From JACCYI01 sp036389195 (GTDB lineage: Bacteria; Actinomycetota; Thermoleophilia; Solirubrobacterales; Solirubrobacteraceae): 17,757 nt of DNA. The stretch spans positions 1-17,757 of the forward strand of contig DASVQH010000254.1 in NCBI GenBank assembly GCA_036389195.1, read 5' to 3'. The number at the start of each line of letters is the position of its first letter. Within the stretch, counting starts at the first letter, position 1. Below are positions 6,698 through 14,308 of this stretch, one piece after another. A program made the position numbers and the translations under genes. Below the pieces are notes generated by a model that saw nothing but the letters and a program-made list of their open reading frames with translations, searched no databases and was not told the origin of the DNA.

Positions 6698-9244
6698 ATG
6701 CGGGCACGGGTCGCCGCGGGCATCGCGGCGCTGACGCTGGGAGCGGGGCATGCGGGTGCCGCGCACGCGGCGGTGGACATCGGCGGCGAGCGCATCGTCG
6801 TCACGGGGGAGGGCGCGCGAGCGACGATCACCCGGGCTCCGCTGCGCATCGAGGTGGCCGACGGCGCCGGGCGCACGGTCCTCGCGCAGGTCCCCAACGA
6901 CCGCCCCGCGCCGGCCGTCGCGCCGACGCTCGACCCGGAGCCGAGCGGCACCGACAACCTGCCCGACGGCTCGCTCTACGCGCCGTTCGTCTTCGAGGTC
7001 GGCGGCGAGCGCAACCTGCAGTTCCCCGCCACCTCGTGGGTGGGCAACAACCTGCTCGGCGGCCGCGGCGGCGTGCAGTACTCGGCGCGCGACGTGAAGG
7101 CCGCCCGCCCGACGGACAAGGGCGGCGTGGAGCTGGTGGTCGCGACGAACGACCCGTCCGGCCGCGAGCTCGTCGTCACGGTCGACCCCGACCGCCCCGG
7201 AGCGCTGCGCATCGCCGCGCGGGTGACGCCCACCGACGGGGTCTCCTCGCTCGGCGACTCGTTCGCCAGCGGCCCCGACGAGGCGTTCCGCGGCTTCGGC
7301 GGGCGCCACAACGCGCTCGACCAGCGCGGCAGCTCGTTCATCAACTGGACCGAGGAGGAGAACTTCGGCGCCGGTCCGCTCGCGCCGGTGGGCGACAACC
7401 TGCCCAACGGGGGCGGGAAGGGCTACCTCTTCCCGAACGGCAAGACCGCGGCCTACTACGTGCAGTCGCTGTTCTACTCCTCGCGCCCGTACGGCTTCCT
7501 GCTCGACCGCGACGAGCTCTCGCGCTGGCGGATGGCGTCGACCCGGCCCGACGCCTGGTCGGTCTCCGTCGCCGCGCCGGCCATCGACTACGTCGTCGCG
7601 CCGGGCGAGGCCCGGACGGCGATGGGCACGCTGACCGCGATCAACGGCCGCCACCGCGTCCCGCCGGAGTTCAGCCAGGGCCCGACGCTCTACCGCGGCG
7701 TCCGCGTGCTGTCGGCGGGCGCCGACACGCCCGCGAGCTACGTCGCCAAGGTCCGCGACGACATCGCGCAGATCGACCGCGCCAGGCTGCCCGTCAGCGC
7801 CTACGCCATCGAGGGCTGGGACTTCATCCCGCGCGCCGATCTCAAGCAGCTCGTCGCCGAGCTGACCCGGCGCGACATCCGGGTGCTCTTCTACTTCCGG
7901 TCCTACGTCTCCCAGGACGCCGGCCAGACCGAGCGCGGCGGGCTGTTCGAGGAGGCGGTGCAGAAGGGCTACCTGGCCAAGACGCCCGGCGGCGCGCCGT
8001 TCCTCTACGGCTCCTCGTTCATCGCCGGCGTCGCCGGGCTGATCGACTTCACGAACCCCGACGCGCGGCGCTGGTGGGAGGGGCGCGTCCGGGAGGCGCT
8101 CGACCTCGGCGCCGACGGCTTCATGGAGGACTTCGGCGAGCAGGTGCAGGTGGACATGCGCTTCGCCGACGGCTCGACCGGCGCGCAGATGCACAACCGC
8201 TATCCGGTGATCTACCACCGGACGACCCGCGAGGTCGTCGACCGCTGGGAGGCCGAGCATCCGGACCGCCCGGGCGTCTTCTTCTTCACGCGCGCCGGCT
8301 ACAGCGGCTCCCCGGGCTCGGCGGCCTACGAGGGCGGGAACTTCCCCGGCGACGAGACGACGGACTTCAACCGCGCCTCCGGGCTGCCGTCGATCCTCCC
8401 CGACATGCTCAACCGCGCCGTCGGCGGCGCGGTCGGCTACACGACGGACATCGGCGGCTACGCCGACTACATCACCGGCCCGGTCACCGAGGAGCTGTTC
8501 GTGCGCTGGTCGGAGGCCAGCGCGCTGATGCCGTTCTTCCGGGTGCACAACTCCTCGTCGGGCGGGGTGAAGATGCCGTGGGCGTTCGGCCCGCGCGCCC
8601 TGGAGCAGTGGCGCTCGCTCGCCCAGCTCCACCAGCGCGCGCTGCCGCTGATCCGCCGGCTCTGGCAGGAGAGCGCGCGCACCGGCGTCCCGCCGACGCG
8701 CCCGCTGTGGCTGGCCGCGCCCGGCGACCCGACCGCCGCCCGCCAGGAGGAGGAGTTCATGCTCGGCGACGACGTGCTGGTGGCGCCGGTGGTCGAGCAG
8801 GGCGCCACCGGCCGCGACGTGTACTTCCCGGCCGGCTGCTGGGAGCGCCCGGAGACGCGCGAGCGCTTCGCCGGTCAGAGCACCGCGCGGGTCCGGGCGG
8901 GGCTCGGGGAGCTGCCGTACTTCTTCCGCTGCGGCAAGGACGCCTTCGCCATCCCGAAGGCCCGCCGCTGCAAGAGCAAGCGCGTGTTCTGGATCCGCCT
9001 GCGCGAGCCGCGCGGGCGCGACCGGCTGGTGCGCGCCCGCGTGACCGTCAACGGCCGCCGCGTGCGCGTGAAGCGGATCCGCGGGCGGCTGCGCGCGAAG
9101 GTCGACCTGCGCGGGCGCCCGAGAGAGGAGTCGGTCGTCAGGATCGTCGCGCGGACGAAGCAGGGCAGGACGCTGCGCGGGACGCGCCGCTACCACCCGT
9201 GCGTTTCGAAGCGGCTGAAGTCGAAGCGGCGGAAGCACCGGTGA
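6698..9244 (+). CDS. secreted GH31-family glycoside hydrolase (YihQ-like branch), copy 1 with basic C-terminal domain
   Basis: An 848-residue product. ATG 6698 follows a strong GGGGGAGA ribosome site (6683-6690), and a Sec signal peptide ends near AAHA-AVD (residue 25). An N-terminal beta-sandwich (to about residue 320, with GFGGRHNALDQRG) precedes the TIM barrel of retaining alpha-glycosidases. The nucleophile is D478 in GFMEDFGEQ and the acid/base D552 in GNFPGDETTDF. Further matches to the sulfoquinovosidase/YihQ branch are MHNRYPVIYH, FFTRAGYSGS and TTDIGGY. The loop that carries the sulfonate-binding Arg and Trp in YihQ is absent, because YAIEGWDFIPRADL runs straight into the next helix. 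From about residue 744 there is an extra Lys/Arg-rich domain with three cysteines, missing from copy 2. It is the first gene of the operon and its stop overlaps the next start (GTGA). It probably cleaves an alpha-linked glycoside outside the cell; the sugar is unknown. Confidence 0.9.
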   Translation: MRARVAAGIAALTLGAGHAGAAHAAVDIGGERIVVTGEGARATITRAPLRIEVADGAGRTVLAQVPNDRPAPAVAPTLDPEPSGTDNLPDGSLYAPFVFEVGGERNLQFPATSWVGNNLLGGRGGVQYSARDVKAARPTDKGGVELVVATNDPSGRELVVTVDPDRPGALRIAARVTPTDGVSSLGDSFASGPDEAFRGFGGRHNALDQRGSSFINWTEEENFGAGPLAPVGDNLPNGGGKGYLFPNGKTAAYYVQSLFYSSRPYGFLLDRDELSRWRMASTRPDAWSVSVAAPAIDYVVAPGEARTAMGTLTAINGRHRVPPEFSQGPTLYRGVRVLSAGADTPASYVAKVRDDIAQIDRARLPVSAYAIEGWDFIPRADLKQLVAELTRRDIRVLFYFRSYVSQDAGQTERGGLFEEAVQKGYLAKTPGGAPFLYGSSFIAGVAGLIDFTNPDARRWWEGRVREALDLGADGFMEDFGEQVQVDMRFADGSTGAQMHNRYPVIYHRTTREVVDRWEAEHPDRPGVFFFTRAGYSGSPGSAAYEGGNFPGDETTDFNRASGLPSILPDMLNRAVGGAVGYTTDIGGYADYITGPVTEELFVRWSEASALMPFFRVHNSSSGGVKMPWAFGPRALEQWRSLAQLHQRALPLIRRLWQESARTGVPPTRPLWLAAPGDPTAARQEEEFMLGDDVLVAPVVEQGATGRDVYFPAGCWERPETRERFAGQSTARVRAGLGELPYFFRCGKDAFAIPKARRCKSKRVFWIRLREPRGRDRLVRARVTVNGRRVRVKRIRGRLRAKVDLRGRPREESVVRIVARTKQGRTLRGTRRYHPCVSKRLKSKRRKHR

Positions 9245-11157
9245 GCGCGGCCGCGCTGCGCGCCGTCTGCGACGCGTTCCTGCCGGCGCTGGGCAACGGC
9301 GACGGCCGCCGCACGCCGAGCGCCTCGGAGCTGGGCGTCCCCGAGGAGCTCGCCCGGTCGATCGCCGCCAATCCGAGCGCGGCCGAACGGCGGCGCGCGG
9401 CCGCCGGGCTGCGGCTGATCGCCGTCGGCGCCGGGGGCGCGCGGCGGATCGACCGCGCGACGCTGCTCGCGTGGGCGGACTCGCGCTCGCCGCAGCGCCG
9501 CGCCGCCTTCCTGGCGCTGCGCCGCGGGGTGCTGGCCACGGCCTACGCGATGGGCGGCAGCAACGGCGATCGCAACCCGCTGTGGGAGGAGATCGGCTAC
9601 CCAGGGCCGCCCGGCCGCCTGCCCGATGCGCCGCCGCGCGCGCTGCGCCCCGAGCCGGCGCCGGCCGGCGACACGACGCTCGACTGCGACGTCGTCGTGG
9701 TCGGCTCGGGCGCGGGCGGCGGCCCGGCCGCGGCGGTGCTGGCGCAGGCCGGCCTCGACGTCGTCGTGGTGGAGGCCGGCGGCCACCACGACTCGCCCGA
9801 CTTCGACGGCGCGGAGCTGCCCGCCTTCCGCAGCTACTACCTGGGCGCGGGCGCCCTGGCCACCGAGGACCAGTCGGTCGTCCTCGCCGCGGGCACGATG
9901 CTCGGCGGCGGGACCGTCATCAACTACACGACGTCGTTTCGCACCGGCGACGAGGTGCGCGCCGAATGGGCGGCCGTCCACGGGCTCCCGGCCTTCGCCG
10001 GCGAGCGCTACGACGCGGCGCTCGACGCGGTCTGCGAGCGCCTCGGGGTCACGCAGGAGCACTCGCGCCCGGGCGCCCGCGACGAGCGCGTCCAGGCGGG
10101 CCTGCACGCGCTTGGGCTCCACGCCGGCCGGATGCCCCGCAACGTCGGTCCGGCGTGCGACCAGGGCGAGCGCTGCGGGCGCTGCGGCTACGGCTGCCCG
10201 TTCGGCGCCAAGCGTTCCTCGCTGCACACGTGGCTCGAGGACGCCGCGGCCGGCGGCGCGCGGCTGCTCGTCGACACCGAGGTGCGGCGGGTCACGGTCA
10301 AGGACGGCGCCGCCGCCGGGGTCGAGGCGATCCACCGGCCGACCGGCGCGCGCGTCACCGTGCGCTCGCGCGCCGTCGTGGCCGCCGCCGGCGCGCTGCA
10401 CACGCCGGCGCTGCTGCTGCGCTCCGGCGCCCGCAACCCGCACGTCGGGCGCCACCTGCGCCTGCACGCGGGGTTCGGCGTCGCCGGGATCTACCCCGAG
10501 GCGCTGCGTCCGTGGGAGGGCACGATGCAGTCGGTCTACTCCGACGCGTTCCGGGACCTCGACGGCAACGGCTACGGCGTCAAGCTCGTGACGCTTCCGG
10601 TCGGCCCGGCGATCCTCGCCCAGTTCGCCCCGTGGCGCTCGGCGGAGAGCCACTTCGGCCTCATGCAGGCGCTGCCGCACACGGTGATCGTCGGCCTGCA
10701 GCTGCGCGACCGGTCGGAGGGCCGGGTGCGCCTCGGCCGCGACGGGCGCCCGATCGCGAGCTACGCCCACGTCCCGGGCGACCTCGCCCACCTTCGCACC
10801 GCCTTGCACGGAGCCGCCCGCGTCCATCTGGCCGCAGGCGCGCAGCACGTGTACACGGGCCACACCCAGCTCGTCGAGACCCACGACTCGCCCGAGGAGC
10901 TCGTCGCCCGTGCGAGCGCCGCGGGCTGGAGGGCCGGCCAGTGCGCCTATTCCTCGTTCCACCAGCTCGGCAGCGTGCGGATGGGCTCGCACCCGACGAC
11001 CTCGGCCTGCGGCCCGGAGGGGGAGAGCTGGGACGTGCGCGACCTGTGGATCTGCGACGCCTCGGCGCTGCCGACGGCCACCGGCTTCAACCCGATGGTG
11101 ACGATCACCGCCACCGCCTGGATGAACGCCCGCGCGCTCGCCGAGCGGCTCGCATGA
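9241..11157 (+). CDS. GMC-family FAD oxidoreductase, long-chain-alcohol-oxidase (FAO)-like
   Basis: A 638-residue product from GTG 9241, which overlaps the preceding stop by four bases. An N-terminal helical domain (residues 1-140, LRAVCDAFLPALG...) resembles the leader domain of plant and yeast fatty-alcohol oxidases. The FAD-binding GSGAGG sits at 155-160 (VVVVGSGAGGGPAAAVLAQAGLDVVVVEAG in outline), followed by GGGTVINYTTSF. A cysteine cluster at C306, C312, C315 and C319 (CDQGERCGRCGYGC) leads into PFGAKRSS. The C-terminal GMC signatures are FHQLGSVRMG and CDASALPTATGFNPMVTITATAWMNA. The enzyme should oxidise a primary or hydrophobic alcohol to an aldehyde, with oxygen or another acceptor. 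There is no signal peptide, so it is probably cytoplasmic, unlike the glycosidases on both sides. The context suggests it oxidises the aglycone they release; sterol, terpenoid or fatty alcohols are all possible. Confidence 0.9.
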   Translation: MSAAALRAVCDAFLPALGNGDGRRTPSASELGVPEELARSIAANPSAAERRRAAAGLRLIAVGAGGARRIDRATLLAWADSRSPQRRAAFLALRRGVLATAYAMGGSNGDRNPLWEEIGYPGPPGRLPDAPPRALRPEPAPAGDTTLDCDVVVVGSGAGGGPAAAVLAQAGLDVVVVEAGGHHDSPDFDGAELPAFRSYYLGAGALATEDQSVVLAAGTMLGGGTVINYTTSFRTGDEVRAEWAAVHGLPAFAGERYDAALDAVCERLGVTQEHSRPGARDERVQAGLHALGLHAGRMPRNVGPACDQGERCGRCGYGCPFGAKRSSLHTWLEDAAAGGARLLVDTEVRRVTVKDGAAAGVEAIHRPTGARVTVRSRAVVAAAGALHTPALLLRSGARNPHVGRHLRLHAGFGVAGIYPEALRPWEGTMQSVYSDAFRDLDGNGYGVKLVTLPVGPAILAQFAPWRSAESHFGLMQALPHTVIVGLQLRDRSEGRVRLGRDGRPIASYAHVPGDLAHLRTALHGAARVHLAAGAQHVYTGHTQLVETHDSPEELVARASAAGWRAGQCAYSSFHQLGSVRMGSHPTTSACGPEGESWDVRDLWICDASALPTATGFNPMVTITATAWMNARALAERLA

Positions 11158-13430
11158 AGGCGGTCGCGGCGGCGCTCGCGGCGCTCGCGTTCGCCCCCGC
11201 GGCGGCATCCGCCGCCGCCAAGCCGATCGTCGTCCGCGGGGCCGACGGCTCGCGCGTCGAGGTGACGCGCGCCCCTCTCTCCCTGACCGTCCGCGACGCG
11301 GACGGCCGGGCCGTCCTGCGCTCGGCCGCGCCCGATCGCGGGTTCCCGCGCCGCCTGGCGCCGACCCGCGACCCCGAGCCGCTCGGCCTGGAGCGCGAGC
11401 CCGACCGGGTCGTCTACGCGCCGCTGACCTTCGAGGTCGGCTCCGAGCAGCGCGTGCAGTGGACCGGGTCGTTCTTCCCCGGCAACCTCCTGTTCTCCAA
11501 GCGCCGCGGCACGACCCACGCCGCACGGCGGGTGCTCTCCGTGGACCGGACCGCGGACGGCGTGCGCCTCGTGGCCTCCACGACGGACCCCTCGCGGCGG
11601 CTGGACATCCGCGTCCGCCGGTCCCGCGGCGGCGTGCGCGTCACCGCGCGGCCCAGTCGGACCCGCGGCGTCATCACCACGGCGGCGAGCTTCGCCATCC
11701 GCGGGGCCGAGGCGTTCCACGGCTTCGGCGGGCGCCACCAGGGCGTCGACCAGCGCGGCCACAAGCTCTACGGCTGGGTCGAGCAGGAGAACACCGGCGG
11801 GCGCGCGACGCTCTCGCAGACCGCCCTGCTGCCGGCGGTGATCGAGGAGGGGACGGGCCGGACGCTCGATGAGCTCGGCCTCCCCGAGCTGACCGAGAAG
11901 GTCCTGCCCGGCGGCTACGAGCACTACATGGTCCCCAACGGGCCCAACGCCGCCTACTACGTGCAGAACCACTTCGTGTCCTCGGCCGGCTACGGCCTGC
12001 GCGCCGAGCGCTCCGAGCTGACGCGCTGGCGGATGGGCGACGACCGCCGCGACCGCTGGCAGGTGGCCGTCTCGGCGCCCACGCTCGACTTCACCGTCGT
12101 CACCGGCGGCGTGCGCCGGGCCACGCGCCGGCTGACGGCGCCCACCGGCCGCCACCGCCTGCCGCCCGCGTGGGCGCAGGGCGCGACCCTGTGGCGGGCG
12201 ATCCAGGTCGGCGGGGCGGGGGAGACGCGCGAGAGCGCGCTGGCGAAGATCGAGGACGACCTGCGCCAGATCGACGCCCGCCGCGCGCCCGTGCGCGCCT
12301 ACGCCTTCGAGGCCTGGAACCTCCTCGGCCCCGACTTGACGCGGGACGTCATCGCGCGGCTGCACCAGCGCGGGATCAAGGCGATCCTCTACGTGCGCGC
12401 CTACGCGGCCTACGACGAGCTCAACTCGCAGCCCGCCGGCGACCTCGAGCACATCCGCGACCAGGGCCTCTCCGTCCGCACCGCCTCCGGCAAGCCGGCC
12501 TTCTACGAGATGACCGGCTCGCCCGCGCTGACCCTGGACTTCACCAACCCGGCGACGCAGCGCTGGTGGAAGCGGCGCCTGGCGCGCCTGCTCGGCTACG
12601 GCGCCGACGGCTTCATGCAGGACTTCGGCGAGCACGTCCAGGAGACCGACCGCTTCCACGACGGCTCGACCGGCGTGACGATGCACAACCGCTACCCGGT
12701 GCTCTATCACCGCCTGACGGCGCGGCTGGAGCCGCAGCTCGAGCGCAAGTTCGGGCGCCAGATCTACTGGTTCACCCGCTCGGGCTTCACCGGCAGCGCC
12801 GCCGCGGAGATGTCGAACTTCCCCGGCGACGAGACGGCGGACTGGAGCTCGGGCACCGGACTGCGGTCGCTGGCGCCCGACATGCTCAACCGCGCCGCCG
12901 GCGGCGCCTTCGGCTACTCGACCGACATGGGCGGCTACCTCGACCTCTTCGCCGGCCCGCCGACGGAGGAGCTGTGGACCCGCTGGCTGGAGTGGGCCGC
13001 GCTGACGCCGCACTTCCGCCTGCACAACTCCCAGCGCACCGGCACGCGGATGCCGTGGTCCTTCGGCGACCGCGGCTACGCCCGCTGGCTGGCGATGGCT
13101 CGGCTGCACGCGCGGGCGGTGCCGCTGATCCGCCGGCTGTGGCGCGAGGGCCGCCGGACCGGGCTGCCGCCGACGCGGCCGATGTGGCTGGCGTTCCCGG
13201 GCGACCGCCGGCTGGCGCGGGAGTCGCAGCAGTGGATGCTCGGGCCGGACGTGCTCGTCGCGCCCGTCGTGCGCGAGGGCGCGGTGAGCCGCCGCGTCCG
13301 CCTGCCGCGGGGCTGCTGGCGCCTGCAGTCGGGGCCGGCGAAGGCCGTGCGCGGCCCGCGCACGGTGACGGTGCCCGCCCCGCTCGGGACGCTGCCGTAC
13401 TTCGTGCGCTGCGGGGCGCGGCCGTGGTGA
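11154..13430 (+). CDS. secreted GH31-family glycoside hydrolase (YihQ-like branch), copy 2
   Basis: A 758-residue product whose ATG 11154 overlaps the oxidase stop in ATGA. It has a signal peptide (MKAVAAALAALAFAPAAASA). It is clearly a paralogue of the protein from 6698: both share PLTFEVG/PFVFEVG, GFGGRHQGVDQRG, ELTRWRM, GRHRLPP, GADGFMQDFGEH, MHNRYPVLYHR, NFPGDETADW, DMLNRAAGG and RLWREGRRTGLPPTRPMW. The nucleophile is D490 and the acid/base D559. It differs in a longer insertion before the barrel (residues about 220-260, ending GGYEHYMVPNG) and in stopping at LPYFVRCG without the basic tail of copy 1. It also lacks the sulfonate-binding loop (YAFEAWNLLGPDLTRD). Two non-identical copies in one operon suggest they act on different linkages or positions of the same substrate. 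Confidence 0.9.
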   Translation: MKAVAAALAALAFAPAAASAAAKPIVVRGADGSRVEVTRAPLSLTVRDADGRAVLRSAAPDRGFPRRLAPTRDPEPLGLEREPDRVVYAPLTFEVGSEQRVQWTGSFFPGNLLFSKRRGTTHAARRVLSVDRTADGVRLVASTTDPSRRLDIRVRRSRGGVRVTARPSRTRGVITTAASFAIRGAEAFHGFGGRHQGVDQRGHKLYGWVEQENTGGRATLSQTALLPAVIEEGTGRTLDELGLPELTEKVLPGGYEHYMVPNGPNAAYYVQNHFVSSAGYGLRAERSELTRWRMGDDRRDRWQVAVSAPTLDFTVVTGGVRRATRRLTAPTGRHRLPPAWAQGATLWRAIQVGGAGETRESALAKIEDDLRQIDARRAPVRAYAFEAWNLLGPDLTRDVIARLHQRGIKAILYVRAYAAYDELNSQPAGDLEHIRDQGLSVRTASGKPAFYEMTGSPALTLDFTNPATQRWWKRRLARLLGYGADGFMQDFGEHVQETDRFHDGSTGVTMHNRYPVLYHRLTARLEPQLERKFGRQIYWFTRSGFTGSAAAEMSNFPGDETADWSSGTGLRSLAPDMLNRAAGGAFGYSTDMGGYLDLFAGPPTEELWTRWLEWAALTPHFRLHNSQRTGTRMPWSFGDRGYARWLAMARLHARAVPLIRRLWREGRRTGLPPTRPMWLAFPGDRRLARESQQWMLGPDVLVAPVVREGAVSRRVRLPRGCWRLQSGPAKAVRGPRTVTVPAPLGTLPYFVRCGARPW

Positions 13431-14308
13431 ACGGCGTGCACCGCACGCCGGAGGCGCGCTTCGAGGGCCTGCCCGGCTTCGACGAGCTGCGCCCGCACTA
13501 CCGCGAGCGCGAGGGGCTGCGCCTCGCTCACCTCGACGAGGGCGACGGCGGCGGATCGCCGGTCGTCCTCGTCCACGGGCAGCCGACGTGGTCCTACCTG
13601 TGGCGCAAGGTCCTCCCGCCGCTCGTGGCCGCGGGGCACCGCTGCGTGGTCCCCGACCACCTCGGCTTCGGGCGCTCCGACAAGCCGCAGGACCTCGCGG
13701 CGTACTCCTACGAGCGCCACGCCGGGCTGCTGGCCGACCTGCTCGACACGCTCGACCTGCACGACGTCACGATGGTCGTGCACGACTGGGGCGGGCCGAT
13801 CGGGCTGCGGGTCGCGGTCGAGCGCCCCGACCGCGTGGCGCGCATGGTCCTCATGGACACCGGCGTCGTCACCGGGCGCGAGCGGTTGAGCGACACCTGG
13901 CAGGCGTTCCGGGACTACGTCGCACGCACCCCGGAGCTGCCGGTCGGCCAGCTCGTCGGGGCCGGCTGCCACGTCACCCCGCCGGCCGAGGTGCTGGCCG
14001 CCTACGACGCGCCGTTCGACGGCGCCGAGAGCCAGGGCGGCGTCCACGCGTTCCCGACGCTCGTGCCGGTGTCGCCGGACGCGCCGGGCGCGGCGGCGGG
14101 CGCGCGCGTCAAGGCGGCGCTGCGCGAGGACCGGCGGCGGCTGCTGATGCTGTGGGCGGCGGCGGACCCGGTGTTCCCGCTCAAAGCGGGCGAGGCGTTC
14201 GCGGCCAGCCTGGGGCGGGGGATCGACCGGGTGGTCGAGGACGCCGGGCACTTCCTGCAGGAGGACCGCGGGTCGGAGGTCGGCGCGCTGATCGCCGAGT
14301 GGCTCTAG
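13427..14308 (+). CDS. haloalkane dehalogenase-like alpha/beta hydrolase
   Basis: A 293-residue product from GTG 13427, overlapping the previous stop by four bases; GTG 13424 is an alternative. The length is normal for haloalkane dehalogenases. The oxyanion motif HGQPTWSYLWRK (H50-Q52) matches DhlA-type HGEPTWSYLYRK with Gln at the Glu/Asn position. PDHLGFGRSDKP is characteristic of the family. The nucleophile is D120 in VVHDWGG, followed by W121, which would be one halide-stabilising tryptophan; W158 in DTWQAFRDYV is in the right place for the second, in the cap. D247 (WAAADPVFP) and H275 (DAGHFLQED) complete a subfamily-I style triad. Esterases usually have Ser at the nucleophile position, so Asp argues for a dehalogenase or epoxide hydrolase; the missing paired cap tyrosines are not checked. 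It is the last gene of the operon, and its product is probably cytoplasmic. Confidence 0.85.
   Translation: MNGVHRTPEARFEGLPGFDELRPHYREREGLRLAHLDEGDGGGSPVVLVHGQPTWSYLWRKVLPPLVAAGHRCVVPDHLGFGRSDKPQDLAAYSYERHAGLLADLLDTLDLHDVTMVVHDWGGPIGLRVAVERPDRVARMVLMDTGVVTGRERLSDTWQAFRDYVARTPELPVGQLVGAGCHVTPPAEVLAAYDAPFDGAESQGGVHAFPTLVPVSPDAPGAAAGARVKAALREDRRRLLMLWAAADPVFPLKAGEAFAASLGRGIDRVVEDAGHFLQEDRGSEVGALIAEWL

Noticed and set aside
6638..9238. Long minus-strand open frame of 866 codons opposite the first GH31 gene
   Set aside because: Its composition is that of a GC-driven shadow, it crosses the operator and it matches no family; the plus-strand GH31 product explains the region fully.
6698..14308. Sulfoquinovose catabolic operon
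   Set aside because: Both GH31 proteins lack the Arg/Trp sulfonate loop, and no sulfoquinovose transporter, isomerase, kinase, aldolase, monooxygenase or transketolase-like gene is present.
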